Source: an uncultured Acholeplasmataceae bacterium (GTDB lineage: Bacteria; Bacillota_I; Bacilli_A; Acholeplasmatales; Acholeplasmataceae). From it: a stretch of 11,349 nt of DNA. This document shows positions 1-5,837 of the stretch, piece by piece; position 1 is the first letter of the stretch, and every line of letters starts with the position of its first letter. Position numbers and translations under genes: made by a program. The notes beneath the pieces were generated by a model. It ran no database searches, was not told the DNA's origin, and worked only from the letters and a program-made list of their open reading frames with translations. Where the stretch lies: positions 1 to 11,349 of the forward strand of contig CALKAH010000400.1 of NCBI GenBank assembly GCA_937983315.1. Reading direction: 5' to 3'.

Positions 1-46
1 ACCACCGAGATCTACACTCTTTCCCTACACGACGCTCTTCCGATCT
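1..46 (+). other. Illumina TruSeq universal (P5) adapter, not genomic
   Basis: These bases match the 3' part of the Illumina universal adapter, from accaccgagatctacac through to its terminal gctcttccgatct. The reading frame of the ABC ATPase is open from base 47, directly after the adapter, and the residues encoded there (SRLLNPSQGEV) match what follows Walker A in YclP-type ATPases. The junction is therefore sharp and native sequence starts at 47. The stretch is the reverse complement of the contig's other end, as expected if untrimmed read-through reads were assembled. It should be removed before any biological reading. Confidence 0.98.
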
Positions 47-709
47 TCTCGTCTACTTAATCCCTCACAGGGAGAAGTCTTTTTGGATGGCATCGATATG
101 AGCACCATGAAATCAAAAGATATCGCAAGACACCTTGCGATATTAAAACAAACCAATCAATTGAATATCCGTATCACGATTCGTGATTTAGTCAGTTTTG
201 GACGCTTTCCTCATTCGAAAGGAAGGCTAACGAAAGAAGATTATCTCAAAATCGATGAAGCTCTTGTATATATGAATATAAAAGATATCGAAGGTAAATA
301 TCTCGATGAATTATCAGGGGGACAACGGCAACGCGCGTATATCGCGATGATCTTAGCACAAGACACGAAGTATATTTTTTTAGATGAACCGTTGAATAAT
401 TTGGATATGCGTTATGCTGTTGAAATGATGACAATCTTACAAAAGATGGTTAAAGATCTTGGAAAAACAATTGTGGTTGTCATGCATGATATCAATTTTG
501 CAGCAGCATTTTCTGATCATATTATCGCGATGAAAGATGGAAAAATTGTTGAAGAAGGTTCGATCGATTACATGATGGATAAGAAGATTCTTGATCATAT
601 TTTTGATCACGATTTCTGCATTGCAGGCGTCAATGGAAGAAAGGTTTGTATTTACTATAATCATCAACAAGCGGCTGAGTTAGCCGAAAGAAAGGAAGAA
701 GTGTTGTAG
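47..709 (+). CDS. yclP: Siderophore-iron ABC transporter ATPase, 5'-truncated
   Basis: This is the ATP-hydrolysing subunit of a ferric-siderophore importer, acting on the cytoplasmic face of the membrane with two permeases and a binding lipoprotein. The frame is open to the adapter junction, leaving 220 residues. Counting from base 47, the Q-loop glutamine is at residue 35, the signature LSGGQ at 89-93, Walker B YIFLDEP at 109-115 and the switch histidine at 147. The N-terminal part with Walker A (roughly 40 residues) is missing because the contig ends, not because the gene is broken. From memory, the stretches ILKQTNQLNIR and LVSFGRFP closely match B. subtilis YclP (petrobactin importer), better than generic FecE or FhuC. 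A TTG at 83 is only an internal codon. The stop is one base before the ATG at 710. Permease genes would be expected upstream. The true substrate cannot be read from the sequence. Confidence 0.9.
   Translation, partial: SRLLNPSQGEVFLDGIDMSTMKSKDIARHLAILKQTNQLNIRITIRDLVSFGRFPHSKGRLTKEDYLKIDEALVYMNIKDIEGKYLDELSGGQRQRAYIAMILAQDTKYIFLDEPLNNLDMRYAVEMMTILQKMVKDLGKTIVVVMHDINFAAAFSDHIIAMKDGKIVEEGSIDYMMDKKILDHIFDHDFCIAGVNGRKVCIYYNHQQAAELAERKEEVL
691..698 (+). promoter_or_regulatory. Ribosome binding site of the yclQ-type gene
   Basis: AAAGGAAG lies in the 3' end of the yclP-type gene. It sits about 11 bases before an ATG at 710 and about 19 bases before the ATG at 718 that opens the long frame. The spacing suits the ATG at 710, which is out of frame with the body of the gene. 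It is therefore evidence that one base is missing in the A run at 713-718. Confidence 0.6.
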
Positions 710-717
710 ATGAAAAA

Positions 718-1737
718 ATGATTTCTGTATTAGCTTTTGTGATGTTACTTGGTGTCCTTGTAGCTTGTGCACAAGAAAACACACCGACAAATTTATATGA
801 GCGTGAAGATGTCACACTCACATTTTCAGTGACTTCAGGTGCTCAAACCAATGAAGCACAAACGGGTTGGACGGGTGGTTCACGCGTTGAAGTCACGAAG
901 ACATTTAAAACTAATCCTGGTGTTGTTGCGATATTCGCCTATGATGCACTGGATATCTTAGATACAGTAGGGATTGATCAGACATCGATTGTTGAACTTG
1001 GTGTTCCCAAAAATAACTTACCGATCTATCTCAATCACTATAAAACAGATGATACTAAAAATGTAGGAACACTTTTTATTCCTGATTGGGATGCACTTGA
1101 TTTATTCATGCCAGATTTAATCATCATCGGAGGACGATCTGCAGGCTCTTATGATCGCTTAATCGAAGATTATCCGTATGCTGATATTTTGGATGTCTCA
1201 TTTGTGATGGGTGAATATCAAGAGGGCATGATCAGAAATGCTAACAATCTTGCAAAGATTTTTCCAACAGTGGCCGATGCGATTGAAGCTGAACTAGATG
1301 CAATCCTAGAAGAAATGGAAACCATTAAACTATCCGCACAAGCTCATGAAGCACTCTTTATCATGGTCAATGGTGAAGCTTTGTCATTCTATGGTCCACA
1401 TGGACGTTTCGCTGCACTGTATGATGAATTTGGATTTATTCCTGCAGATCCACGTGCTGAAGAAGGTGGCTCACATGGCAATGTGATTGGTTATGAATAT
1501 GTTGCATCGGTCAATCCTGAAATATTGCTCTTATTGGATCGCGGTGTAGCTACTGGTGGATCATCCTCGATTGATGCGGTTGTGAATAACCAACTCATCC
1601 AAAATACCCAAGCTGGACAACACAATCATATCTTTACGCTTGATCCCATCGCATGGTATATCAGTACCGGTGGATTCCAATCAACACGTCAAATGATTGC
1701 TGATTTGACAGCTGTTCTCGACGGTTTATCATCATGA
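718..1737 (+). CDS. yclQ: Siderophore-binding lipoprotein of an ABC importer
   Basis: This is an extracellular solute-binding protein that captures ferric siderophore and passes it to the membrane importer. The 339-residue frame begins with a hydrophobic segment ending in the lipobox LVAC, with the lipidated cysteine at residue 17. A periplasmic-binding fold with the usual two-lobe motifs follows: FAYDALDILDTVGI, PDLIIIGGRSAGSYDRL, IMVNGEALSFYGPHGRF, GYEYVASVNPEILLLLDRG and a WYISTGG motif near the end. These match B. subtilis YclQ closely from memory. The oddity is the start. Out of frame at 710 is ATG AAA AAA TGA. One more A would give MKKMISVLAF, a normal lipoprotein start with positive charges and a well-placed ribosome site. 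As written, the signal lacks a charged N-region. Either a base was lost in sequencing or assembly, or the A run is slippery in vivo. The gene is followed at once by a terminator. Confidence 0.9.
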   Translation: MISVLAFVMLLGVLVACAQENTPTNLYEREDVTLTFSVTSGAQTNEAQTGWTGGSRVEVTKTFKTNPGVVAIFAYDALDILDTVGIDQTSIVELGVPKNNLPIYLNHYKTDDTKNVGTLFIPDWDALDLFMPDLIIIGGRSAGSYDRLIEDYPYADILDVSFVMGEYQEGMIRNANNLAKIFPTVADAIEAELDAILEEMETIKLSAQAHEALFIMVNGEALSFYGPHGRFAALYDEFGFIPADPRAEEGGSHGNVIGYEYVASVNPEILLLLDRGVATGGSSSIDAVVNNQLIQNTQAGQHNHIFTLDPIAWYISTGGFQSTRQMIADLTAVLDGLSS

Positions 1738-1757
1738 GCCCCTTTGGGGGCTTTTGT
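1737..1757 (+). terminator. Rho-independent terminator after the yclQ-type gene
   Basis: A six-base-pair GC-rich stem, AGCCCC (1737-1742) pairing with GGGGCT (1747-1752), has a TTTG loop and is followed by a T-rich tail. The stem begins on the last base of the TGA stop. It closes the siderophore operon and separates it from secG. Confidence 0.88.
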
Positions 1758-1778
1758 TTCACATAATCATAAGATGAA

Positions 1779-1807
1779 TTGACAAAATTACATTTTTTTG
1801 TTATCAT
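1779..1807 (+). promoter_or_regulatory. Sigma-A promoter for secG
   Basis: A perfect TTGACA -35 box (1779-1784) is followed by exactly 17 bases and TATCAT (1802-1807). A TG one base upstream of the -10 box gives an extended -10 element. Transcription should start near 1814, leaving a leader of about 20 bases before the secG ATG. Confidence 0.88.
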
Positions 1808-1832
1808 TAATTGAGTTTTTAGGAGGTTTAAG

Positions 1833-2057
1833 ATGAACTGGGCTGACATTCTTATTGTTATTGTTACAATCTTATTGATTGGTGCTGTTTTACTTCAACA
1901 ATCCCAAGATGATATTAAAGACGCATTTAGTGGTGAAAAATCCGAACTTTTTAAGAATAGAAAATCAAGAGGACTTGAATTATTCTTAGTTCGTGCATCC
2001 GCTGTGTTGTCACTCTTACTCATCGGATTAGTGATTGTTTCCAACCTATTGCACTAA
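1833..2057 (+). CDS. secG: Preprotein translocase subunit SecG
   Basis: SecG is the small auxiliary subunit of the SecYEG protein-export channel in the cytoplasmic membrane. The 74 residues match the family's usual size and layout: a first membrane helix at about residues 3-21, the cytoplasmic loop LLQQSQDDIKDAFSG, then a charged stretch with SELFKNRKSRG, and a second helix at about residues 52-72. The loop is a variant of the usual LLQ-x-G/S-rich to AFGG pattern. The start is set by a strong AGGAGG at 1821-1826, six bases before the ATG. The gene forms its own transcription unit with a promoter at 1779 and a terminator at 2075. In many Bacillota secG is followed by rnr and smpB; here it is not. 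Confidence 0.9.
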   Translation: MNWADILIVIVTILLIGAVLLQQSQDDIKDAFSGEKSELFKNRKSRGLELFLVRASAVLSLLLIGLVIVSNLLH

Positions 2058-2074
2058 GCGATTGAACTGAAAAC

Positions 2075-2102
2075 AAAGTGTTTCCGAGGGAAGCACTTTT
2101 TT
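2075..2102 (+). terminator. Rho-independent terminator after secG
   Basis: An 11-base-pair stem pairs AAAGTGTTTCC (2075-2085) with GGAAGCACTTT (2089-2099), with one G-U wobble and a GAG loop, and a run of T follows to 2102. It ends the secG unit. The next gene, rsmE, starts only 17 bases later with no promoter visible between, so rsmE may rely on read-through. Confidence 0.88.
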
Positions 2103-2119
2103 CATCATAAAGGAGTCTT

Positions 2120-2821
2120 ATGCAACGCTATTTTGTTTCTGAATGGTCAAATGAAATCAAAGGACCTGATGCACATCATATCAAACATGTCATGCGTATG
2201 AAAACAGATGATGAAATCATTATCTGTTATGAAGGGCATTGTTTTTTATCGACGTTAACGATCGACCAAGACCACGTATACTATGAAAAAAAGCATGAAC
2301 TTGATCATCAAGCAACACCGCATATTACACTCATTCAAGGATTACCTAAACACCCCAAAGGTGAAACTGTCGTCAAATATGCAACGCTCTTTGGAGCATC
2401 GATGATTCTTTTTGTTCCGATGTCAAGAAGTATCGCAAAACCGGATAATGAAGCCAATAAACATCGTCGTATGGCACTGATTGCAAAAGAAGCCAGTGAA
2501 CTTTCTCATCGTTTTGATGTCCCAAAAATCGCATTTGAATTATCCTTAAAACAGATCCAATGGGCAACCTTCACTCAGATTATACTCGCTGATGAAAATG
2601 AAAAAACAGTTGAACTTGATCAAGCTATACCTCATGTTGATTCAACCGATAAAATCGCACTCATCATCGGACCCGAAGGTGGTATTACCGATCAAGAAAG
2701 AAGCTATCTACAATCCATTGGTGCGAAAGCTGTATCCCTAGGTCCACGCATTTTACCTACAGAATTGGCATCCCTTTATGCACTCACTTATCTCAGTTTA
2801 AAAAACACCAAAACATTTTGA
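2120..2821 (+). CDS. rsmE: 16S rRNA (uracil-1498-N3)-methyltransferase RsmE
   Basis: RsmE methylates N3 of U1498 of 16S rRNA in the 30S subunit, using S-adenosylmethionine. It is a SPOUT (trefoil-knot) enzyme acting in the cytoplasm. The 233 residues are near the family's usual length. The N-terminal RNA-binding barrel contains GPDAHHIKHVMRMK, where LRMK-like wording is typical. The knot carries IIGPEGGIT (GPEGG at 184-188), then SLGPRILPTELA at 207-217. The family usually reads RILRxETA there, so P213 and L216 are deviations near the cofactor pocket; activity is likely but not certain. AAAGGAG at 2109-2115 sets the start. No promoter was found between the secG terminator and this gene. Its TGA stop (2819-2821) lies inside the -35 box of the rpsU promoter. 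In B. subtilis the homologue yqeU also lies upstream of rpsU. Confidence 0.9.
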   Translation: MQRYFVSEWSNEIKGPDAHHIKHVMRMKTDDEIIICYEGHCFLSTLTIDQDHVYYEKKHELDHQATPHITLIQGLPKHPKGETVVKYATLFGASMILFVPMSRSIAKPDNEANKHRRMALIAKEASELSHRFDVPKIAFELSLKQIQWATFTQIILADENEKTVELDQAIPHVDSTDKIALIIGPEGGITDQERSYLQSIGAKAVSLGPRILPTELASLYALTYLSLKNTKTF

Positions 2822-2846
2822 CAAATACCAAAAAATGCTATATAAT
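2818..2846 (+). promoter_or_regulatory. Sigma-A promoter for rpsU
   Basis: A perfect TTGACA (2818-2823) and a perfect TATAAT (2841-2846) are separated by 17 bases, the ideal arrangement. The -35 box contains the rsmE stop codon. Transcription should start near 2853, which leaves almost no leader for the ATG at 2858 and supports the rpsU start at 2888. This is the strongest promoter in the window and suits a ribosomal protein gene. Confidence 0.92.
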
Positions 2847-2873
2847 GATTAAGGCTAATGAAACTCAGCGTGG

Positions 2874-2880
2874 AAGGAGG
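2874..2880 (+). promoter_or_regulatory. Ribosome binding site that fixes the rpsU start
   Basis: A full AAGGAGG lies seven bases before the ATG at 2888. The longer in-frame start at 2858 has no such site and falls only about five bases after the expected transcription start. Confidence 0.88.
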
Positions 2881-2887
2881 GCAGACT

Positions 2888-3061
2888 ATGCCTAAAACAA
2901 TCGTTCGCGAAAAAGAATCAATCGAAGATGCTTTACGTCGCTTTAAACGTGATGTTTCTAAGTCAGGAACTCTCCAAGAAGCACGCAGACGTGAGTTCTA
3001 CTTAAAACCCTCGGTAGAACGTAAAGAACGTCAACGCGCAGCACGCTCTAAGAAGAAGTAA
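2888..3061 (+). CDS. rpsU: 30S ribosomal protein S21
   Basis: S21 is a small basic protein of the 30S subunit platform, near the 3' end of 16S rRNA, that helps messenger recognition at initiation. The 57 residues match the family length. The opening [20 protein letters not shown], the central [12 protein letters not shown] and the lysine/arginine-rich tail are typical. The start at 2888 is chosen over an in-frame ATG at 2858 because of the ribosome site at 2874-2880 and because family members begin at this point. It has its own promoter and terminator. In E. coli rpsU heads the rpsU-dnaG-rpoD operon; here the same three genes are close, but rpsU is a separate unit. Confidence 0.95.
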   Translation: MPKTIVREKESIEDALRRFKRDVSKSGTLQEARRREFYLKPSVERKERQRAARSKKK

Positions 3062-3071
3062 AGTACAAAAT

Positions 3072-3092
3072 CGCACCCTAGGGTGCGTTTTT
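3072..3092 (+). terminator. Rho-independent terminator after rpsU
   Basis: A perfect 16-base palindrome, CGCACC-CTAG-GGTGCG (3072-3087), is followed by TTTTT, and an A run precedes it at 3067-3070. It separates rpsU from the long phoH operon. Confidence 0.92.
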
Positions 3093-3107
3093 ATATCGGT
3101 TTAACAC

Positions 3108-3134
3108 GAAAAAAGGACATTCAGTGCTTTTTTC
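3108..3134. repeat. AT-rich inverted repeat before the phoH promoter
   Basis: GAAAAAAG (3108-3115) is the exact reverse complement of CTTTTTTC (3127-3134), with an 11-base spacer that can add two more pairs (AC with GT). The right arm covers the place where a -35 box would lie for the -10 element at 3150. It could be a weak second terminator, a protein site or chance in an AT-rich gap; only the repeat is directly seen. Confidence 0.45.
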
Positions 3135-3146
3135 TTTTTCTGGCTA

Positions 3147-3155
3147 TGGTATAAT
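3147..3155 (+). promoter_or_regulatory. Extended -10 promoter for the phoH-trmK operon
   Basis: TGGTATAAT combines a perfect -10 hexamer (3150-3155) with the TG of an extended -10 element. The expected -35 position, about 3127-3132, is only a T run and does not resemble TTGACA. Transcription should start near 3162. This is the only clear promoter seen for the nine genes that follow. Confidence 0.8.
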
Positions 3156-3180
3156 GTAAACACGGTAAGGAGCGGATTTA

Positions 3181-4134
3181 ATGAAATTAAATCAACAAAT
3201 TCATCACGCCGAAGCAATCGCCAGACTCGTCGGTGTCCAAGATCGTAACCTTTTGGTTTTCAAGCAATATTTAGGAATCCTCGTTTCCATCAATGGTTCT
3301 GAAATCATTACTGATGCGAAAGCTGAACAGATTCCTCTCTTGGAAGCTATTTTTTCTGTCTTGATTGAGCTTGCTGAACATCAAGTTCAACTCTCAGAAC
3401 GTGATATTATGTACATCATCAAGTTAGCAGAAAAAGATGAACTTGAAGGTGTATTTGATTTATATAAGAACAGGAAACGTATCTTGATTAATGATCAAGG
3501 ACGCTCCATTTATCCAAAGACCTTTAATCAAAAAACATACGTGGATGCGATTCAAACCTATGACCTCGTATTCGGGGTTGGGCCTGCTGGTACAGGGAAA
3601 ACATACTTAGCGGTTGCACAAGCTGTGAGTGATCTCAAAAACAATAAAGTCAAAAAACTCATCTTAACAAGACCCGTTGTTGAAGCTGGTGAAAATCTAG
3701 GTTTTTTACCCGGTGATCTCAAAGATAAAGTTGATCCATATTTAGTCCCCCTCTATGATGCACTTTATGAGATGTTGGGATCACAAACAACACTTTCCTT
3801 AATGGAAAAAGGCGTTATTGAAATCGCTCCTCTTGCATATATGAGAGGTCGCACTTTAGAAAATGCGTTTGTCATCTTAGACGAAGCACAAAATACAACC
3901 AAAGTACAAATGAAGATGTTTTTAACACGTTTAGGATTTGCATCCAAAATGGTGATCACAGGGGATCCATCTCAATCCGATTTACCCAAAGGTGTACCCT
4001 CTGGTCTGAATCAAGCCTTGCAACTCTTTGATCACATGGATGATCTTAAGATCGTCACATTTGACAAACTTGATGTCGTTAGACACCCGCTCGTTCAACG
4101 TATACTTGAAAGGTATGAGGAACATGAAAGTTAA
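3181..4134 (+). CDS. phoH: PhoH-family ATPase (PhoL/YbeZ type)
   Basis: This is a cytoplasmic P-loop NTPase of the PhoH family. In bacteria it is commonly encoded next to ybeY and is thought to work with it in RNA or ribosome metabolism; the exact reaction is not settled. The 317 residues match the family. Walker A GPAGTGKT is at 134-141, followed by the family blocks RPVVEAGENLGFLPGD, YMRGRTLENAFVILDEAQN (Walker B LDEAQ at 233-237) and MVITGDPSQSDLP. The start is set by AAGGAG at 3167-3172, eight bases before the ATG. The last 11 bases overlap ybeY, so translation is probably coupled. In B. subtilis a gene for the membrane phosphohydrolase PgpH/YqfF separates phoH from ybeY; it is absent here. 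Confidence 0.93.
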   Translation: MKLNQQIHHAEAIARLVGVQDRNLLVFKQYLGILVSINGSEIITDAKAEQIPLLEAIFSVLIELAEHQVQLSERDIMYIIKLAEKDELEGVFDLYKNRKRILINDQGRSIYPKTFNQKTYVDAIQTYDLVFGVGPAGTGKTYLAVAQAVSDLKNNKVKKLILTRPVVEAGENLGFLPGDLKDKVDPYLVPLYDALYEMLGSQTTLSLMEKGVIEIAPLAYMRGRTLENAFVILDEAQNTTKVQMKMFLTRLGFASKMVITGDPSQSDLPKGVPSGLNQALQLFDHMDDLKIVTFDKLDVVRHPLVQRILERYEEHES

Positions 4135-4540
4135 TCTTTTCAATCAAACAGAACATTCATTTGATGACATCAAGACATTGATGAAACGCATCTTTAAACA
4201 CGTGAAAGAAAAACAGACCATGCAAATCATTTTTGTCACACAAGATGAAATCAAACGGCTCAATCAAACCTATCGACATATCGATAAACCAACCGATGTC
4301 TTAAGTTTTGTCAATGATGATCCGATGGATAAATCGTTAGGTGATATCTTCATCTCTGTCGATCAAGCAACCATGCAAGCCCAGGACTTTGGTCATTCAC
4401 TTGATCGTGAACTTGGATTTCTTGCTGTTCACGGATATCTTCATCTAAAAGGGTATGATCATCATACACCAGATGAAGAAAAAATCATGATTGAAAAACA
4501 AGAAGAGATTTTAAAGAAAGCGAAGTTAGAAAGGAATTAA
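4124..4540 (+). CDS. ybeY: Endoribonuclease YbeY (rRNA maturation factor)
   Basis: YbeY is a zinc-dependent endoribonuclease needed for 16S rRNA 3'-end maturation and ribosome quality control. The 138 residues carry the metal-binding HGYLHLKGYDH with histidines at 103, 107 and 113. They also carry the conserved arginine at 51 in LNQTYRHIDKPTDVLSF and the LGDIFIS block at 72-78. An upstream ATG at 4028 in the same frame would add 32 unrelated residues inside phoH. The start at 4124 matches family N-termini and has AAAGG at 4109-4113. It overlaps the phoH stop by 11 bases and ends three bases before cdd. The usual next gene, dgkA, is missing. Confidence 0.93.
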   Translation: MKVNLFNQTEHSFDDIKTLMKRIFKHVKEKQTMQIIFVTQDEIKRLNQTYRHIDKPTDVLSFVNDDPMDKSLGDIFISVDQATMQAQDFGHSLDRELGFLAVHGYLHLKGYDHHTPDEEKIMIEKQEEILKKAKLERN

Positions 4541-4543
4541 ACG

Positions 4544-4945
4544 ATGAAACCACAACTCCAACAAGCACGTCTTGCACGTGAAAAAGCATATACACCCTAC
4601 TCAAAGTTTAAAGTAGGTGCAGCCATCGAACTGAAAGATGGAACGATCATTCATGGTGCAAATATTGAAAATGCATCCTTTGGTTTAACGTGTTGTGCAG
4701 AAAGAAATGCACTTTTTTCACTGATTAGCCAAGGCTACAAGAAAGAAGATATCGTCTCCATCACTGTGATTGCAAACGATCATGGACCAGTGTCTCCATG
4801 TGGAGCATGTCGTCAAGTGATGCACGAACTCATGCCACGAAACACCAAAGTCTATTTAGCAAACACCAAAGGCGACATCAAAGAAACGACCAACGATGAA
4901 CTCCTCCCTTATGCCTTTGTGCTGGATGAAAAACCCCATGAGTAA
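4544..4945 (+). CDS. cdd: Cytidine deaminase
   Basis: This cytoplasmic enzyme hydrolytically deaminates cytidine and deoxycytidine to uridine and deoxyuridine in pyrimidine salvage. The 133 residues are the length of the small tetrameric type. Zinc ligands are C51, C86 and C89, and the catalytic proton shuttle is E53 in CAER. The substrate-binding NIENASFG block lies at 40-47, and SPCGACRQ at 84-91. The codon before C51 is also cysteine (C50), where asparagine is common in relatives. AAAGGA at 4530-4535 gives a good start. The end overlaps the era start by eight bases. The cdd-era pairing is also found in B. subtilis. Confidence 0.95.
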   Translation: MKPQLQQARLAREKAYTPYSKFKVGAAIELKDGTIIHGANIENASFGLTCCAERNALFSLISQGYKKEDIVSITVIANDHGPVSPCGACRQVMHELMPRNTKVYLANTKGDIKETTNDELLPYAFVLDEKPHE

Positions 4946-5837
4946 CGAACATCGATCAGGGTTTGTTGCGATTGTTGGACGCCCCAATGTAGGGAAATCA
5001 ACCCTCATCAACCAACTTATCGGTGAAAAAATCGCCATCATGAGTCCGAAACCTCAGACTACTCGTCACCGAATCATGGGTGTTTTAACAAAGCCCAATT
5101 ATCAAATCGTCTTTGTGGATACACCAGGACTTCATAAAGGAAAAGACTTGCTTAATAAAACCATTGATAAGATTGCTGTTGCCGCAATCTCCGATGTGGA
5201 TGTCGTGCTCTATGTCGTTGATCGAAAAAAAGATTTGGCATCAGAGTATATCGTGTCTTATTTTAAACAAGCTAAAGTTCCCGTCTTCTTAGTGATTAAT
5301 AAGATTGATTTACTTGCGAATAAATCGGAGATTGATGAGATTATTCTATCTTACATGGATAGTTATCCTTTTGTCGGTGTGATCCCACTTTCCGCTAAGG
5401 AAGGCACGTATGTCGATAAGATTGAAGAACTCGTTGTACCGATGCTTGAACAAGGACCCCGTTTCTTTCCTGAGGATATGAAAAGCGATCAGACCGAAGA
5501 GAAACTGATGAGTGAACTGATCCGTGAGAAAATTCTTTACCACACGGAACAAGAAGTTCCACATGCAGTGGCAGTGGTGATCGAATCCCTGAAAGAAAAC
5601 GACGAAATGAATACGATTGATGTCTCAGCACTCATCATCGTCGAACGACCAACCCAAAAACAGATTCTTATCGGTAAGGGTGGCGAAAAGATGAAAAAAA
5701 TCGGTATGGAAGCACGCAAAGAAATCAATATACTTCTCAATACTAAGATTCATCTCTCATTATGGGTCAAAGTTAAAAAAGATTGGCGTAATCGTGCACA
5801 AGATATCAAGTCATTTGGATTATCTGAGGATCTCTAA
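4938..5837 (+). CDS. era: Ribosome-assembly GTPase Era
   Basis: Era is an essential GTPase that binds the 3' end of 16S rRNA during 30S assembly and works at the membrane-cytoplasm boundary. The 299 residues match the family. GTPase motifs are G1 GRPNVGKS at 14-21, TTR at 41-43 (G2), DTPG at 61-64 (G3), NKID at 121-124 (G4) and SAK at 152-154 (G5). The C-terminal KH RNA-binding domain has GKGG at 246-249 and the typical WVKVKKDWRN. In-frame ATGs at 4896 and 4926 would add unrelated residues inside cdd. The start at 4938 gives the standard N-terminus but has only a weak ribosome site, so coupling to cdd through the eight-base overlap is likely. It ends in TAATG, sharing one base with recO. Confidence 0.95.
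   Translation: MSNEHRSGFVAIVGRPNVGKSTLINQLIGEKIAIMSPKPQTTRHRIMGVLTKPNYQIVFVDTPGLHKGKDLLNKTIDKIAVAAISDVDVVLYVVDRKKDLASEYIVSYFKQAKVPVFLVINKIDLLANKSEIDEIILSYMDSYPFVGVIPLSAKEGTYVDKIEELVVPMLEQGPRFFPEDMKSDQTEEKLMSELIREKILYHTEQEVPHAVAVVIESLKENDEMNTIDVSALIIVERPTQKQILIGKGGEKMKKIGMEARKEINILLNTKIHLSLWVKVKKDWRNRAQDIKSFGLSEDL

Noticed and set aside
1705..1732. A promoter-like TTGACA (1705-1710) and TATCAT (1727-1732) at the end of the yclQ-type gene
   Set aside because: The 16-base spacing is acceptable, but any transcript would start inside the terminator stem at 1737-1752 and stop at once. A better promoter for secG lies at 1779. It is probably chance within coding sequence.
2858..2887. A longer rpsU starting at 2858
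   Set aside because: That ATG is only about five bases past the expected transcription start and lacks a ribosome site. The start at 2888 has AAGGAGG and matches S21 N-termini.
4061..4089. TTGACA near the end of phoH as an internal ybeY promoter
   Set aside because: No AT-rich -10 box lies 16-18 bases downstream.
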